Source: Apostichopus parvimensis (lineage: Eukaryota > Echinodermata > Holothuroidea > Aspidochirotida > Stichopodidae). Taken from it: a stretch of 22,911 bases of DNA. Position numbers and translations under genes: made by a program. Of this stretch, positions 18,901-22,911 are shown one piece after another (position 1 is the stretch's first letter; the number at the start of each line of letters is the position of its first letter). The notes under the pieces are model-generated. The model ran no database searches. It saw only the letters and a list, made by a program, of their open reading frames with translations, and was not told the origin of the DNA. The stretch is taken from assembly GCA_000934455.1 (NCBI GenBank), contig KN883709.1, positions 46,865 through 69,775 on the forward strand. The letters are read 5' to 3'.

Positions 18901-21545
18901 GCACAATTACCATGGCAATGGCTGCAATGCTGGCTATTGTGTGCAACACAATGGATATCTTGTCTGAATGTAATAACCTGAGAACAATATGAATGTTATA
19001 TATAGTGTGTCCTGCAGTTTAGCCGTAGTGTTAGAATTAATTAATTGTAAGATTTGCTTCACGGTAGGAAAATATTTGATTAAAGTTTAATTATTAAGCA
19101 GTGCTGTATATTACTGTCAATTTACGCCTAGTTATGTCTTGAAAGTTCCTGAGTGTGTGGGCCGTGCATAGCGTAGCATTGTCACCCTAAGGCTATACAC
19201 CACGACAATGAAGTATACGTACTACGGGAATCCGCGACTGTGCATGACATATTTCCAATCCGATCTTTTACCAACATAGGTTGAAAAGCGGGGCAAGATC
19301 AGAGTATGACTCAAGTGTAAATTTGTCCGCCGGATCAATGCATAAGTTTCCCCCATGGAGAGATGATCGTCTGATAACATCAGGGGATCTGATCCGGATC
19401 TAGTGTAAAAGCACCCTTAGTTGCACAATGAAAGCTTTACAATTTATTTTAATACACTTCGATTGATTCCACACAATAGATTGAAGCAGATGTAGCTTGA
19501 GATTTGATCTTGTGATCATCAGGAAGAAAAATCACAATGATTAACTGTGACCAGAGTGGGAGATAAAAGGGGGGGGGGGTATTGATGACACCTAATATGG
19601 CTAACTTTTGCCCCAAATTTACTAGGGGCAAAATTCACTACGATTTTAATGAAAGTGGACTTGGCCTAGGTTGTCGTAATATTTCCATGACAAAATCTCC
19701 TCCAATCAAGCATCATATTTATAGTTTTCCTCTTCCACAGATGGTATCTGTCAATAAATATCCAGAAGGAAAGGCGGTGTCCACCATGAGAGGCAACACT
19801 TCAAACTTCTCATCAGAAAACAACATCGGGCTGAAAGATGAAATAGTGGATCTACAGAACAAAATCCAAGAGGTGATTGTCAGATTTATCAGCCTGCTTT
19901 ATACTTCTTCCATGTCTCCTCTCAAGAACTTAACTCTTGCTGTAGTATGCACAAAGCACTTAATAAACCATAGTATTTTGCTCTCTCTAGGTAACTAGAC
20001 TGTATCAGTCTCACTTCCCAAACCCACCCACCCCACCCTAGCTCCCTTCCCCACACCAACAACCCATTGTCATTCTGTCATTCATTCATTCAGTCATTCT
20101 TTGTCATTCATAGGGAGTTTTAGCTTAGTGGTTAACGCCCGTTGCCTTTCAATCATGAGGTCCCGAGTTCGAGTCACTCCAAGATTAATGTATGTCGTCC
20201 AGTTACAGAGTTGTTGACAATTGACAATTCATAATCATGGACGCTAAAATATGAATCTAAGAGACTGACTTGAGTCAGCTTGCGGCTTTGATAAGCCAAT
20301 GATGACTTTTTCGCAAGTTCCTGTTTGCAGGAGGATCTAAAATACATACATATACATACATTCTACCACCCAAAGAAATAATCTACAGAGCTATCTATTT
20401 TGGACTCTTTACAAGTTGTATTGGAGTCATTTTTGATCCCTTGCAAGTTCCTCTGCCAATCTGTCACAAGGGTGTAATATGTCTGCCTACCTGGTACAAA
20501 GACTTGATAACAAAATAAATTGTCAGTTTCTTTCTATATTGATGATGTTATAAAAAATCAATCAAACAGTCTGCAATCCATGCAGACTGCCATTATGGTT
20601 AATAACAGCTTTTCGAGTTGTCAACTTTTTATCCTACGCAATCCTAACATTACATAGTAAGGAAGTTTTATACTAGTGTACTGGTTTCAGGGGGTAGCGG
20701 GTCCCAAATCCACCAGTTATAGTGCAACTATGAGATAAAGTTAAAATAATGGCATACTATAACATTGACTACAAGTGTGCTATGCTGTAAAATAACGAAC
20801 ATGTACTAGACAAGAGAAATACTATAATTATCAGAAAATTAATAAAAACGCCTCAAAGATATGAATACTGAGTAGAGTACTCCTTTGGAATGTGGCCCTA
20901 TAGATAAGTGTCATCATGGAATATCGAATGCAATAATGCTTGTGAATTAAATACTTGTCGTTATCAATATCTTTGATCCGAATGCTATCTCAATCAAAAT
21001 AACACTGGAACATAGAACTTGCTAACAATTCTCATATAGCGCCCTCTAAAACAAAACTTAAATCAGGAAACTCTACTGGTGCCCAAACTTGGTGCCCAAA
21101 CTTACACACATATAGTTACATGCACACACCCAAACGTACATATATACACTGTTATTGACTGCCTGCATTGTGGACATATTGCAGAGATGGTAAGCTGAGG
21201 TGGAGAAAATAGAAGAAAGCTGACTAATGATTGGGCACTATAAGTATACTGTTGTGTAATTCCCACATTTTATTTTAAGATGCAAAAGGATGGGATATTT
21301 AGTGGAACAAAATTATTATAAATATAGGTGTTGGTAACTGCAAAATTTCCAAATATATTCTTATCTGTGTTTTTTTTTACTCACAGCTTGAAGAACGTAA
21401 ATGCGACAGAAAGTATACCGGATGTGGCTTGTGGTGCCGCGGTGCGGTCTGCGAGTGCGGCGAAGGGGACGACGCGTACACAGAAAACCGAATGGTAGTA
21501 AATAGCACAGAGACCTTAACAACTTTTCATACCATCAGCACATGA
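878..21545 (+). CDS. GABBR2-like: GABA-B receptor subunit 2-like class C GPCR with an inserted C-type lectin domain (16 exons, 5'-partial)
   Basis: Joined exons: 878-979, 6371-6436, 7569-7766, 8377-8640, 9139-9199, 10143-10341, 10811-11010, 11779-11856, 13171-13336, 13629-13761, 14770-14877, 15435-15557, 16980-17123, 18532-18720, 19741-19872, 21387-21545. They total 2322 bases, one frame of 773 residues plus TGA; all 15 introns are GT-AG. Residue numbers below count from the first base of exon A. Residues 1-230 and 364-about 405 are Venus flytrap (VFT), 231-363 a C-type lectin-like domain, 412-675 seven helices, 676-773 cytoplasmic tail. Members of the family are plasma-membrane receptors for GABA that work as dimers and couple to Gi/o; subunit 2 supplies G-protein coupling. 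The subunit-2 assignment rests on the segments NQKFIKMSSP, FSKTWRVH and AWETRKVTIPALNDSK, which I recall as near-identical in vertebrate GABBR2. The N-terminal VFT lobe and signal peptide lie outside the window. Family is certain; subunit class is likely; ligand is unknown. Confidence 0.93.
1411..1468 (-). repeat. Inverted fragment of the 2891-3358 element
   Basis: Read on the - strand this begins GACAAGTAACAGTAACAGAA and then gives a GCACAGAATACAGA block, matching 2952-3001 with a few differences. It lacks the 58-base leading core of that element. Confidence 0.75.
2449..2670. repeat. 92-bp tandem repeat, about 2.4 copies
   Basis: Units start GCAACATATGAGTACTGG at 2449, 2541 and 2633, an exact 92-base period with few mismatches; the last is truncated after GAGCTCTCTA. 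The unit happens to stay open in one frame, but 92 is not a multiple of three, so successive copies change frame. Confidence 0.9.
2891..3358 (+). mobile_element. Interspersed element with purine-rich body (class unknown)
   Basis: It starts with a 58-base core (ATGTGTAAAAG...AGAGGCT) found again at 22602-22659 with two mismatches. There follow a block shared with 1411-1468, about 200 bases of almost pure A/G on the + strand (3050-3265), and a 3' part with GAGGTTGAATGGTGCGAAG and AGCCTCTCTGCTGAAG. No coding capacity seen. The 3' boundary is approximate. Confidence 0.6.
4688..4978 (-). mobile_element. tRNA-derived SINE, - strand
   Basis: On the - strand the head holds a pol III A box (TGGTCAAGTGG, complement of 4963-4973) and a B-box-like GTTTCGAGTCC (complement of 4921-4931). 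Then comes a body with GGGCAAGGCACTTTATCTCC and an AT repeat tail (4688-4712). The body resembles SINE cores I recall from many marine invertebrates. Ends are approximate. Confidence 0.75.
5329..5753. repeat. 129-131-bp tandem repeat, about 3.3 copies
   Basis: Units begin AGTTATTGTTCA(A/T)TAAA at 5329, 5460, 5589 and 5720 and include CACTGCTACAGTAGATAGC and AGGTAGATAGATACTC. Copies are nearly identical; the fourth stops after GGCTTTATGA. Confidence 0.92.
6371..6436 (+). CDS. Exon B: Venus flytrap, residues 35-56
   Basis: A 66-base phase 0/0 exon preceded by AACGACAG and followed by GTAAGA. It encodes KQDAKIIVANMYVYDMRKV plus ICE, corresponding to the conserved (R/K)QDARIIVG...ARKVFCE segment of GABA-B receptors. 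Tyr46 aligns with the subunit-1 ligand-contact tyrosine (Tyr366 in GABBR1a numbering, from memory), a position that is not tyrosine in vertebrate subunit 2. The 5.4-kb intron before it is the largest in the window. Confidence 0.92.
6437..7568. other. Intron B-C
   Basis: The first 560 bases are plain AT-rich sequence. From about 7003 to the acceptor it consists of degenerate CACCATGG-type repeats. Confidence 0.75.
7003..7567. repeat. Degenerate CACCATGG minisatellite with a higher-order unit
   Basis: 7003-7195 is built of about 15-base units of the form TTCACCATGGCTT / CTGCACCATGGG. Downstream, a longer unit CATCATATCCTGGTGTA-CTCTGAGTTGAGTGTCT-TTCACC recurs near 7217, 7395 and 7500. The final copy supplies the sequence directly before exon C. 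Confidence 0.8.
7569..7766 (+). CDS. Exon C: Venus flytrap, residues 57-122
   Basis: A 198-base phase 0/0 exon with acceptor TTCAACAG and donor GTAAGA. It opens AYKQNMFGAGYFW and continues LLLGWYSSDW, equivalent to the (C)xAYxxxMYG..YxW...GWY segment of the family. Trp74 lies 28 residues after Tyr46, the same spacing as the two ligand-contact aromatic residues in GABBR1. One sequon, N115-V-T. The segment NVTTISGI leads into exon D as in subunit 2 (KTISG). The acceptor's pyrimidine tract is the last unit of a degenerate repeat (see 7003-7567). Confidence 0.93.
7767..8376. other. Intron C-D
   Basis: 610 bases of AT-rich intron; only a TATATATATG run near 8046 stands out. Nothing else supported. 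Confidence 0.7.
8377..8640 (+). CDS. Exon D: Venus flytrap, residues 123-210
   Basis: A 264-base phase 0/0 exon, the longest in the gene; acceptor ATCCACAG, donor GTGAGT. Its hallmark is AAYGYDSIWAMALALN at 149-164, the family helix usually written xAYDAIWALALALN. Asp154 is conserved, while the position of the GABBR1 ligand glutamate (Glu465 in GABBR1a) is Gln148. ENFTYSDKNMSTIFF corresponds to the family's xDFNYxxxTxxxI motif and carries two sequons (N185, N192); a further sequon is N164-R-S. It ends FEGVS, running into GPVSF of exon E. Confidence 0.94.
8641..9138. other. Intron D-E
   Basis: 498 bases, AT-rich with T tracts; no repeat or coding signal recognised. Confidence 0.7.
9139..9199 (+). 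CDS. Exon E: Venus flytrap, residues 211-230 plus one base
   Basis: A 61-base exon, phase 0 to phase 1; acceptor TTCTGCAG, donor GTAAAT. It encodes GPVSFNGADRIGIIDIKQLQ, aligning with the family strand G.V.F..G(D/E)RMG.I...Q.Q. In ordinary GABA-B receptors the next residues form the partner strand (GxYxxxGxYD). Here the next in-phase conserved exon is a lectin exon, so this phase-1 junction is where the foreign domain enters. Confidence 0.9.
9200..10142. other. Intron E-G, at the site where the lectin domain enters
   Basis: Contains a + strand SINE (9380-9616) and an in-phase candidate exon that runs into a stop (9991-10052, see findings). The rest is AT-rich. Confidence 0.7.
9380..9616 (+). 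mobile_element. tRNA-derived SINE, copy 1
   Basis: A box TAGCCTAGTGG at 9384-9394 and B box GGTTCGATTCC about 35 bases later, followed by a tRNA-unrelated body containing GGCTTCGGTCAGCTTGCGAG and TTCGCGAGTTCCTG, ending in an ACATACAT-type tail. It shares body and tail with the copy at 20115-20361. It is not a working tRNA: there is no acceptor stem or sensible anticodon arm. Confidence 0.85.
10143..10341 (+). CDS. Exon G: C-type lectin-like domain, N-terminal half (residues 231-297)
   Basis: A 199-base exon, phase 1 to phase 2; acceptor ATGGTTTAG, donor GTAAGT. The split glycine GG(T) joins perfectly to exon E. It shows the long-form CTLD opening: Cys233 (GHCPDKW), Cys244 (ARYCYLF), Cys261 (SCTDAGGELLSISSEEEH). 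GGELLSI with a following S..E is the CTLD helix-2 signature. The usual Trp of the tWxeA motif is missing (TREEA instead). In the family, 233-244 pair as the N-terminal hairpin and 261 pairs with the last cysteine. Confidence 0.93.
10342..10810. other. Intron G-H inside the lectin domain, with two G-rich tracts
   Basis: 469 bases, phase 2. G-runs on the sense strand cluster at 10359-10396 (five runs of three or more G) and 10531-10594 (ten runs). Both suit G-quadruplex formation or hnRNP H/F-type binding in the transcript. Confidence 0.75.
10811..11010 (+). CDS. Exon H: C-type lectin-like domain, C-terminal half (residues 297-364)
   Basis: A 200-base exon, phase 2 to phase 1; acceptor TTTTCACAG, donor GTGAGG. 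The codon for Trp297 is split across the splice. WWTSL replaces the canonical WIGL core; LLWSV and QWTPEDL follow as the W..W region; then Cys336 (GEDACFIL), Cys351 (PVSCEERH) and Cys359 (SFICKK) complete the six-cysteine pattern (336-351, 261-359). The calcium/sugar motifs EPN/QPD and WND are absent (TPED and LLP stand there), so calcium-dependent sugar binding looks unlikely. A lectin-fold protein-interaction role is inferred. Confidence 0.93.
11011..11778. other. Intron H-I
   Basis: 768 bases: AT-rich for 500 bases, then the fold-back element at 11543-11717 only about 60 bases before the exon I acceptor. Confidence 0.7.
11543..11717. mobile_element. Fold-back (MITE-like) element with C/G tracts
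   Basis: Termini CCCGGTGTGACAGG (left) and the complement of CCTGTTACACCGGG (right) are inverted repeats that continue through C-tract, TGAAAAT and C-tract blocks for about 40 bases. Inside, 11573-11598 is a perfect palindrome (AAATATT, six C, six G, AATATTT) and a similar one lies near 11662-11685. No coding capacity. No clear target-site duplication was found. Confidence 0.75.
11779..11856 (+). CDS. Exon I: Venus flytrap resumes, residues 364-390
   Basis: A 78-base symmetric phase 1/1 exon; acceptor TTTCTGCAG, donor GTAAGA. It encodes (V)FQEVVIAEHDVAKNRIDW followed by LRSIMWP and a split Gly. This aligns with the final VFT strand and linker of GABA-B receptors (YKKIGYYDSTKDDLSW...GG in subunit 1; REVKVGEYNAV in subunit 2). 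It confirms that the lectin exons lie inside, not beside, the receptor gene. The other frames of the exon hit stops when joined at phase 1, supporting this reading. Confidence 0.87.
11857..13170. other. Intron I-J
   Basis: 1314 bases, AT-rich, with a C-run near 12630 and a TCTCTC/TGTCTG tract at 13139-13166 forming the exon J pyrimidine tract. No further exon recognised. Confidence 0.7.
13171..13336 (+). CDS. Exon J: VFT-to-membrane linker and helix 1 (residues 390-445)
   Basis: A 166-base exon, phase 1 to phase 2, after a strong TCTCTC...TTTGTCTTAG pyrimidine tract; donor GTAAAG. GGEIPLDHTPEVIF is the short family linker; GABA-B receptors lack the cysteine-rich domain of glutamate receptors, and none is present here. 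Residues 412-437 are a continuous hydrophobic helix ending in IFNIYYKNQ, matching the subunit-2 FFNI..RNQK end of TM1. Confidence 0.93.
13629..13761 (+). CDS. Exon K: intracellular loop 1, helix 2, extracellular loop 1 (residues 445-489)
   Basis: A 133-base exon, phase 2 to phase 0; acceptor GTGTCTAG, donor GTAAAC. KFIKMSSPNLNSLIIIGC is very close to the subunit-2 loop-1/TM2 start. Residues 454-473 form helix 2. Cys488 (RFCQ) is the TM3-top cysteine that pairs with the loop-2 cysteine (Cys582) in class C receptors. Confidence 0.94.
13762..14769. other. Intron K-L
   Basis: About 1 kb of AT-rich sequence with no recognised repeat or exon. Confidence 0.7.
14770..14877 (+). CDS. Exon L: helix 3 and start of intracellular loop 2 (residues 490-525)
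   Basis: A 108-base phase 0/0 exon; acceptor TCTATGCAG, donor GTAATT. It encodes MRVWFLSIGFVLSFGSMFSK followed by TWRVHKV. Lys509 corresponds to position 3.50, the helix-3 half of the family's TM3-TM6 ionic lock. FSKTWRVH matches subunit 2 rather than subunit 1 (FTKIWWVH). The loop ALKNPKRV has few basic residues and is about two residues shorter than the vertebrate subunit-2 loop that contacts the G protein. Confidence 0.93.
14878..15434. other. Intron L-M
   Basis: 557 bases. A stretch of about 33 bases at 15086-15118 resembles 21871-21905 in the 3' flank; otherwise nothing recognised. Confidence 0.65.
15435..15557 (+). CDS. Exon M: helix 4 (residues 526-566)
   Basis: A 123-base phase 0/0 exon; acceptor TTTCACCAG, donor GTAGGT. 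HHLFAMVGVLLLIDIVILTA followed by W matches the family TM4 (KLLVIVGGMLLIDLCIL). INPMMVEREYLYET begins extracellular loop 2, equivalent to the DPL.RTVE segment. Reading through the donor gives only about 15 more residues before a stop, so the splice is preferred. Confidence 0.93.
15558..16979. other. Intron M-N
   Basis: 1.4 kb, of which about 800 bases are the minisatellite at 15950-16756. A C-run lies at 15848-15876. Confidence 0.8.
15950..16756. repeat. 32-33-bp minisatellite, about 24 copies
   Basis: The unit reads GTGATATGTTATTATCTCAA followed by T(T/C)ACCCTCCC and then either AT or ACT before the next GTGATAT. The two spellings give 32- and 33-base forms that are interspersed. One copy near 16645-16665 has lost the TGTTATTATCTCA part. 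Units are highly alike, suggesting recent expansion. Confidence 0.95.
16980..17123 (+). CDS. Exon N: extracellular loop 2 and helix 5 (residues 567-614)
   Basis: A 144-base phase 0/0 exon; acceptor CTCGCGGTAG, donor GTTAGT. Cys582 (QFCTSYN) is the loop-2 cysteine. LLGYKALLLIFGVFLAWETR corresponds to the helix-5 hallmark YKGLLMLFGCFLAWETR of subunit 2. The preceding intron carries the 800-bp minisatellite. Confidence 0.94.
17124..18531. other. Intron N-O
   Basis: 1.4 kb of AT-rich intron. The only clear structure is the 28-base palindrome at 18375-18402. Confidence 0.7.
18375..18402. repeat. Perfect 28-bp palindrome
   Basis: TCCCCTGTTTTTGG followed by its exact reverse complement CCAAAAACAGGGGA, with no loop. 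It lies about 130 bases before the exon O acceptor. Confidence 0.9.
18532..18720 (+). CDS. Exon O: intracellular loop 3, helices 6 and 7 (residues 615-677)
   Basis: A 189-base phase 0/0 exon; acceptor TACTTTGCAG, donor GTAAAT. VTIPALNDSKLIGLCVYNVV is almost the subunit-2 loop-3/TM6 sequence. Leu620 and Asp622 match the Leu (coupling-critical in subunit 2) and Asp (helix-6 ionic-lock partner, 6.35). Helix 6 spans about 624-645, helix 7 about 653-675, and the exon ends IIIFIPK, like LVFVPK of the family. Confidence 0.95.
18721..19740. other. Intron O-P
   Basis: 1 kb. The middle (19140-19420) is richer in CpG and has inverted-repeat ends, suggesting a small inserted element; a ten-base G run sits at 19570-19579. 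Confidence 0.65.
19187..19420. mobile_element. Possible small terminal-inverted-repeat element
   Basis: The left end CTAAGGCTATACAC partly mirrors the complement of the right end GTGTAAAAGCACCCTTAG. An inner inverted pair CCGGATCA (19330-19337) / TGATCCGG (19390-19397) is exact. CpG content is higher than in the neighbouring intron. Ends and class are uncertain. Confidence 0.35.
19741..19872 (+). CDS. Exon P: cytoplasmic tail with coiled-coil start (residues 678-721)
   Basis: A 132-base phase 0/0 exon; acceptor CTTCCACAG, donor GTGATT. A hydrophilic Ser/Asn-rich stretch (residues 695-706) leads to NNIGLKDEIVDLQNKIQE. Leu708, Ile712, Leu715 and Ile719 are spaced 4-3-4, and Leu722 of the next exon continues the heptad. 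This matches the position of the GABA-B C-terminal coiled coil used for subunit pairing, but it is much shorter. Confidence 0.87.
19873..21386. other. Intron P-Q
   Basis: 1.5 kb with a CATT repeat (20066-20100), a + strand SINE (20115-20361) and AT-rich sequence. Confidence 0.75.
20115..20361 (+). mobile_element. tRNA-derived SINE, copy 2
   Basis: A box TAGCTTAGTGG and B box AGTTCGAGTCAC, then the same body landmarks as copy 1: GTCAGCTTGCGGCTTTGATA, TTCGCAAGTTCCTGTTTGCA, and an ACATACAT tail. The region after the B box differs more from copy 1 than the 3' part does. Confidence 0.85.
21387..21545 (+). CDS. Exon Q: terminal exon, cysteine-rich C-terminal tail (residues 722-773, stop)
   Basis: Acceptor TTTACTCACAG after a T-rich tract; 52 codons then TGA at 21543-21545. 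It opens LEERKCDRKYTGCGLWC and continues RGAVCECGEGDD: five cysteines (727, 734, 738, 743, 745) within 19 residues, on the predicted cytoplasmic side. The exon is markedly richer in G+C and CpG than the introns around it. Known vertebrate subunit-2 tails are far longer and not, to my memory, cysteine-rich here. A GTAGTA after codon 757 could act as a donor to a later exon, so the final 16 residues are less certain. Confidence 0.8.
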   Translation, partial: LEERKCDRKYTGCGLWCRGAVCECGEGDDAYTENRMVVNSTETLTTFHTIST

Positions 21546-21862
21546 TGTCAATGTTCATTGTACTGATAATTAATAGGAGATTCTCACAGTATTAAACACA
21601 ATCACTACAGTTATTATAACCCTATAGCGAAGGTTTTCGCAATTATTTTCCTACCAGGGGCCAGAGCGAAAAACATGGATGGTTAGTTGCCAATTTTCAC
21701 AATTAAAACAGAGAATGTTGTCTTTCAGTATAAGATTAAATTTATTCAATGTTCATAGAAGGGATAAAAAAGTCAAATTAAAAGGAAATAACTCATTTGC
21801 AATATCACCTTATCGGCTGGAGAGCCCAATTCAATATATATATACATTTACTTTATTACTTT

Positions 21863-21868
21863 AATAAA
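21863..21868 (+). promoter_or_regulatory. Candidate polyadenylation signal (AATAAA)
   Basis: The first canonical AATAAA after the stop codon, 318 bases downstream, giving a 3' UTR of about 340 bases. Weaker ATTAAA hexamers occur at 21591 and further on. No transcript evidence is available here. Confidence 0.45.
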
Positions 21869-22601
21869 TAATAACTAAGATATCCCTGCTGTCACAACCA
21901 ATGCCCCCAGTTTTGGACAATTTTGTTTTCTATACTGTAATTTCATGTAATGCTTCATAGCACTTCTATAGACAATATGAGCAGTATGAATATCATGATA
22001 AAAGTAAGGAACTTTCTATACTTTAAGTAAGAGTGCTTTGCAGTGCAATATATATGAGAGGAGAGCATAGAATGGTATTATTGTTAGAAATTTTCCCAGC
22101 TGGTGGTTGAATTTTGGCTATACTCCCTATTAAAAAGGATCATACTATTATTATTGTTTAGACCAGTGCAGAAAATGTTGTATCTCACATTTTAGAATGC
22201 AACTCGCTTAAGGTTCGTACCGTAATATTAGCAAGTTTTGGTGCATTTTCAGGCATTAAATGAAAATATTATGTTTCCATAGTAATATATCTATCTTTTA
22301 GCAATCAAAATCACTTAAATTGCAAATGCAAAAGGTAGCTTGCAGAATCTGGAGAAAAGATGCTTTGTATTAATATTTACTTTGCACCTTGTATATAACA
22401 GAAGAATTTTAGCTCATGAAATGATTCCAAGAGGAAAGGTAACCGTTATTGCCCCTGCTTTATTTAGACAACGGAATTTTTAGAAACTTGCAAGTTATGT
22501 TTGTGCAAAACTTTTGTAACAATTTTTATTCTAAAAAAAAAAAAAAAAAAAAAAACTGTTAGCAAACTGCTTATCTACTGAAGAGCCTGTGTATTAAGAG
22601 A

Positions 22602-22659
22602 ATGTGTAAAAGTAAGTTGGCCTGACGTTTCAATCCTAGCAGGATCTTCTTCAGAGGCT
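22602..22659 (+). repeat. Second copy of the 58-bp repeat core
   Basis: Same length as 2891-2948 with two substitutions. Here the purine-rich body is absent, so the core occurs alone. It contains the near-palindrome ATCCTAGCAGGAT. Confidence 0.85.
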
Positions 22660-22911
22660 GATTTTTATTCTTCTATCATACGGCAGTGCTCACTTGAAAG
22701 TAGTAAATCCTTTGAGATGAATAGAGCTCTTTTTTCGTGCAATTTTTCTTATTACATGTTTATATAGCCCCTGCTAGTAAATGTGGCAGTCATGTCTGAG
22801 ATGAGTATTAACTTGAAATTCAACTGTTTGTGTTCTTGTATGGTATTTATTTATCCGTACTGATTGTTATAAAATTGTTCACAATCAATTTTAACAATTT
22901 TCAACATTCAC

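Larger units (their letters stand above)
21546..22911. other. 3' UTR and downstream flank
   Basis: AT-rich. After the candidate poly(A) signal at 21863 I see no gene. A 23-base A run (22533-22555) and the 58-base repeat core (22602-22659) are the only marked features. Confidence 0.65.

Noticed and set aside
22533..22555. A23 run as the tail of a processed retrocopy
   Set aside because: No coding or recognisable element sequence precedes it; a simple A tract cannot be told from a decayed retroelement tail.

Overview
This window is animal nuclear DNA. Coding sequence lies in short GT-AG exons inside AT-rich introns, among tRNA-derived SINEs, minisatellites and a fold-back element. Ambulacrarian or other marine-invertebrate deuterostome DNA is my best guess, perhaps an echinoderm such as a sea cucumber. 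That rests on the receptor's divergence and the style of the SINEs, not on any decisive marker.

One gene fills the window on the + strand. Sixteen consecutive exons between 878 and 21545 join in one open frame of 2322 bases (773 residues plus stop), and every splice phase agrees. The product is a class C GPCR of the metabotropic GABA-B family. Its seven-helix half reads clearly as subunit-2 type. The 5' end (signal peptide and first lobe of the Venus flytrap) lies left of the window, so no promoter or start codon is visible. The C terminus, stop codon and a candidate polyadenylation signal are present.

Layout: exons A-E (878-9199) encode the second part of the Venus flytrap (VFT). Exons G-H (10143-11010) encode a complete six-cysteine C-type lectin-like domain (CTLD). 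Exon I (11779-11856) resumes the VFT. Exons J-O (13171-18720) encode the seven transmembrane helices. Exons P-Q (19741-21545) encode a cytoplasmic tail with a short coiled coil and a cysteine-rich end. The letter F is kept for an unproven in-phase candidate exon at 9991.

The main discovery is the lectin domain. It does not sit at the N terminus but interrupts the VFT near its end, between the strand ending ...KQLQ and the next strand. It is carried by two exons that together form a 399-base phase-1/phase-1 cassette in what looks like an old phase-1 intron. That is a classic exon-shuffling arrangement, and skipping both exons would restore an ordinary GABA-B receptor in frame. The lectin fold keeps its cysteines but has lost the usual calcium/sugar motifs. 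The VFT keeps some GABA-contact residues and changes a key glutamate to glutamine.

Introns hold two related + strand tRNA-SINEs (9380, 20115), one - strand tRNA-SINE (4688-4978), an 800-bp 32-33-bp minisatellite (15950-16756), three other tandem-repeat tracts, a G/C-tract fold-back element just upstream of exon I, and G-rich tracts in the intron that splits the lectin domain. No second gene, RNA gene or CRISPR array is supported.
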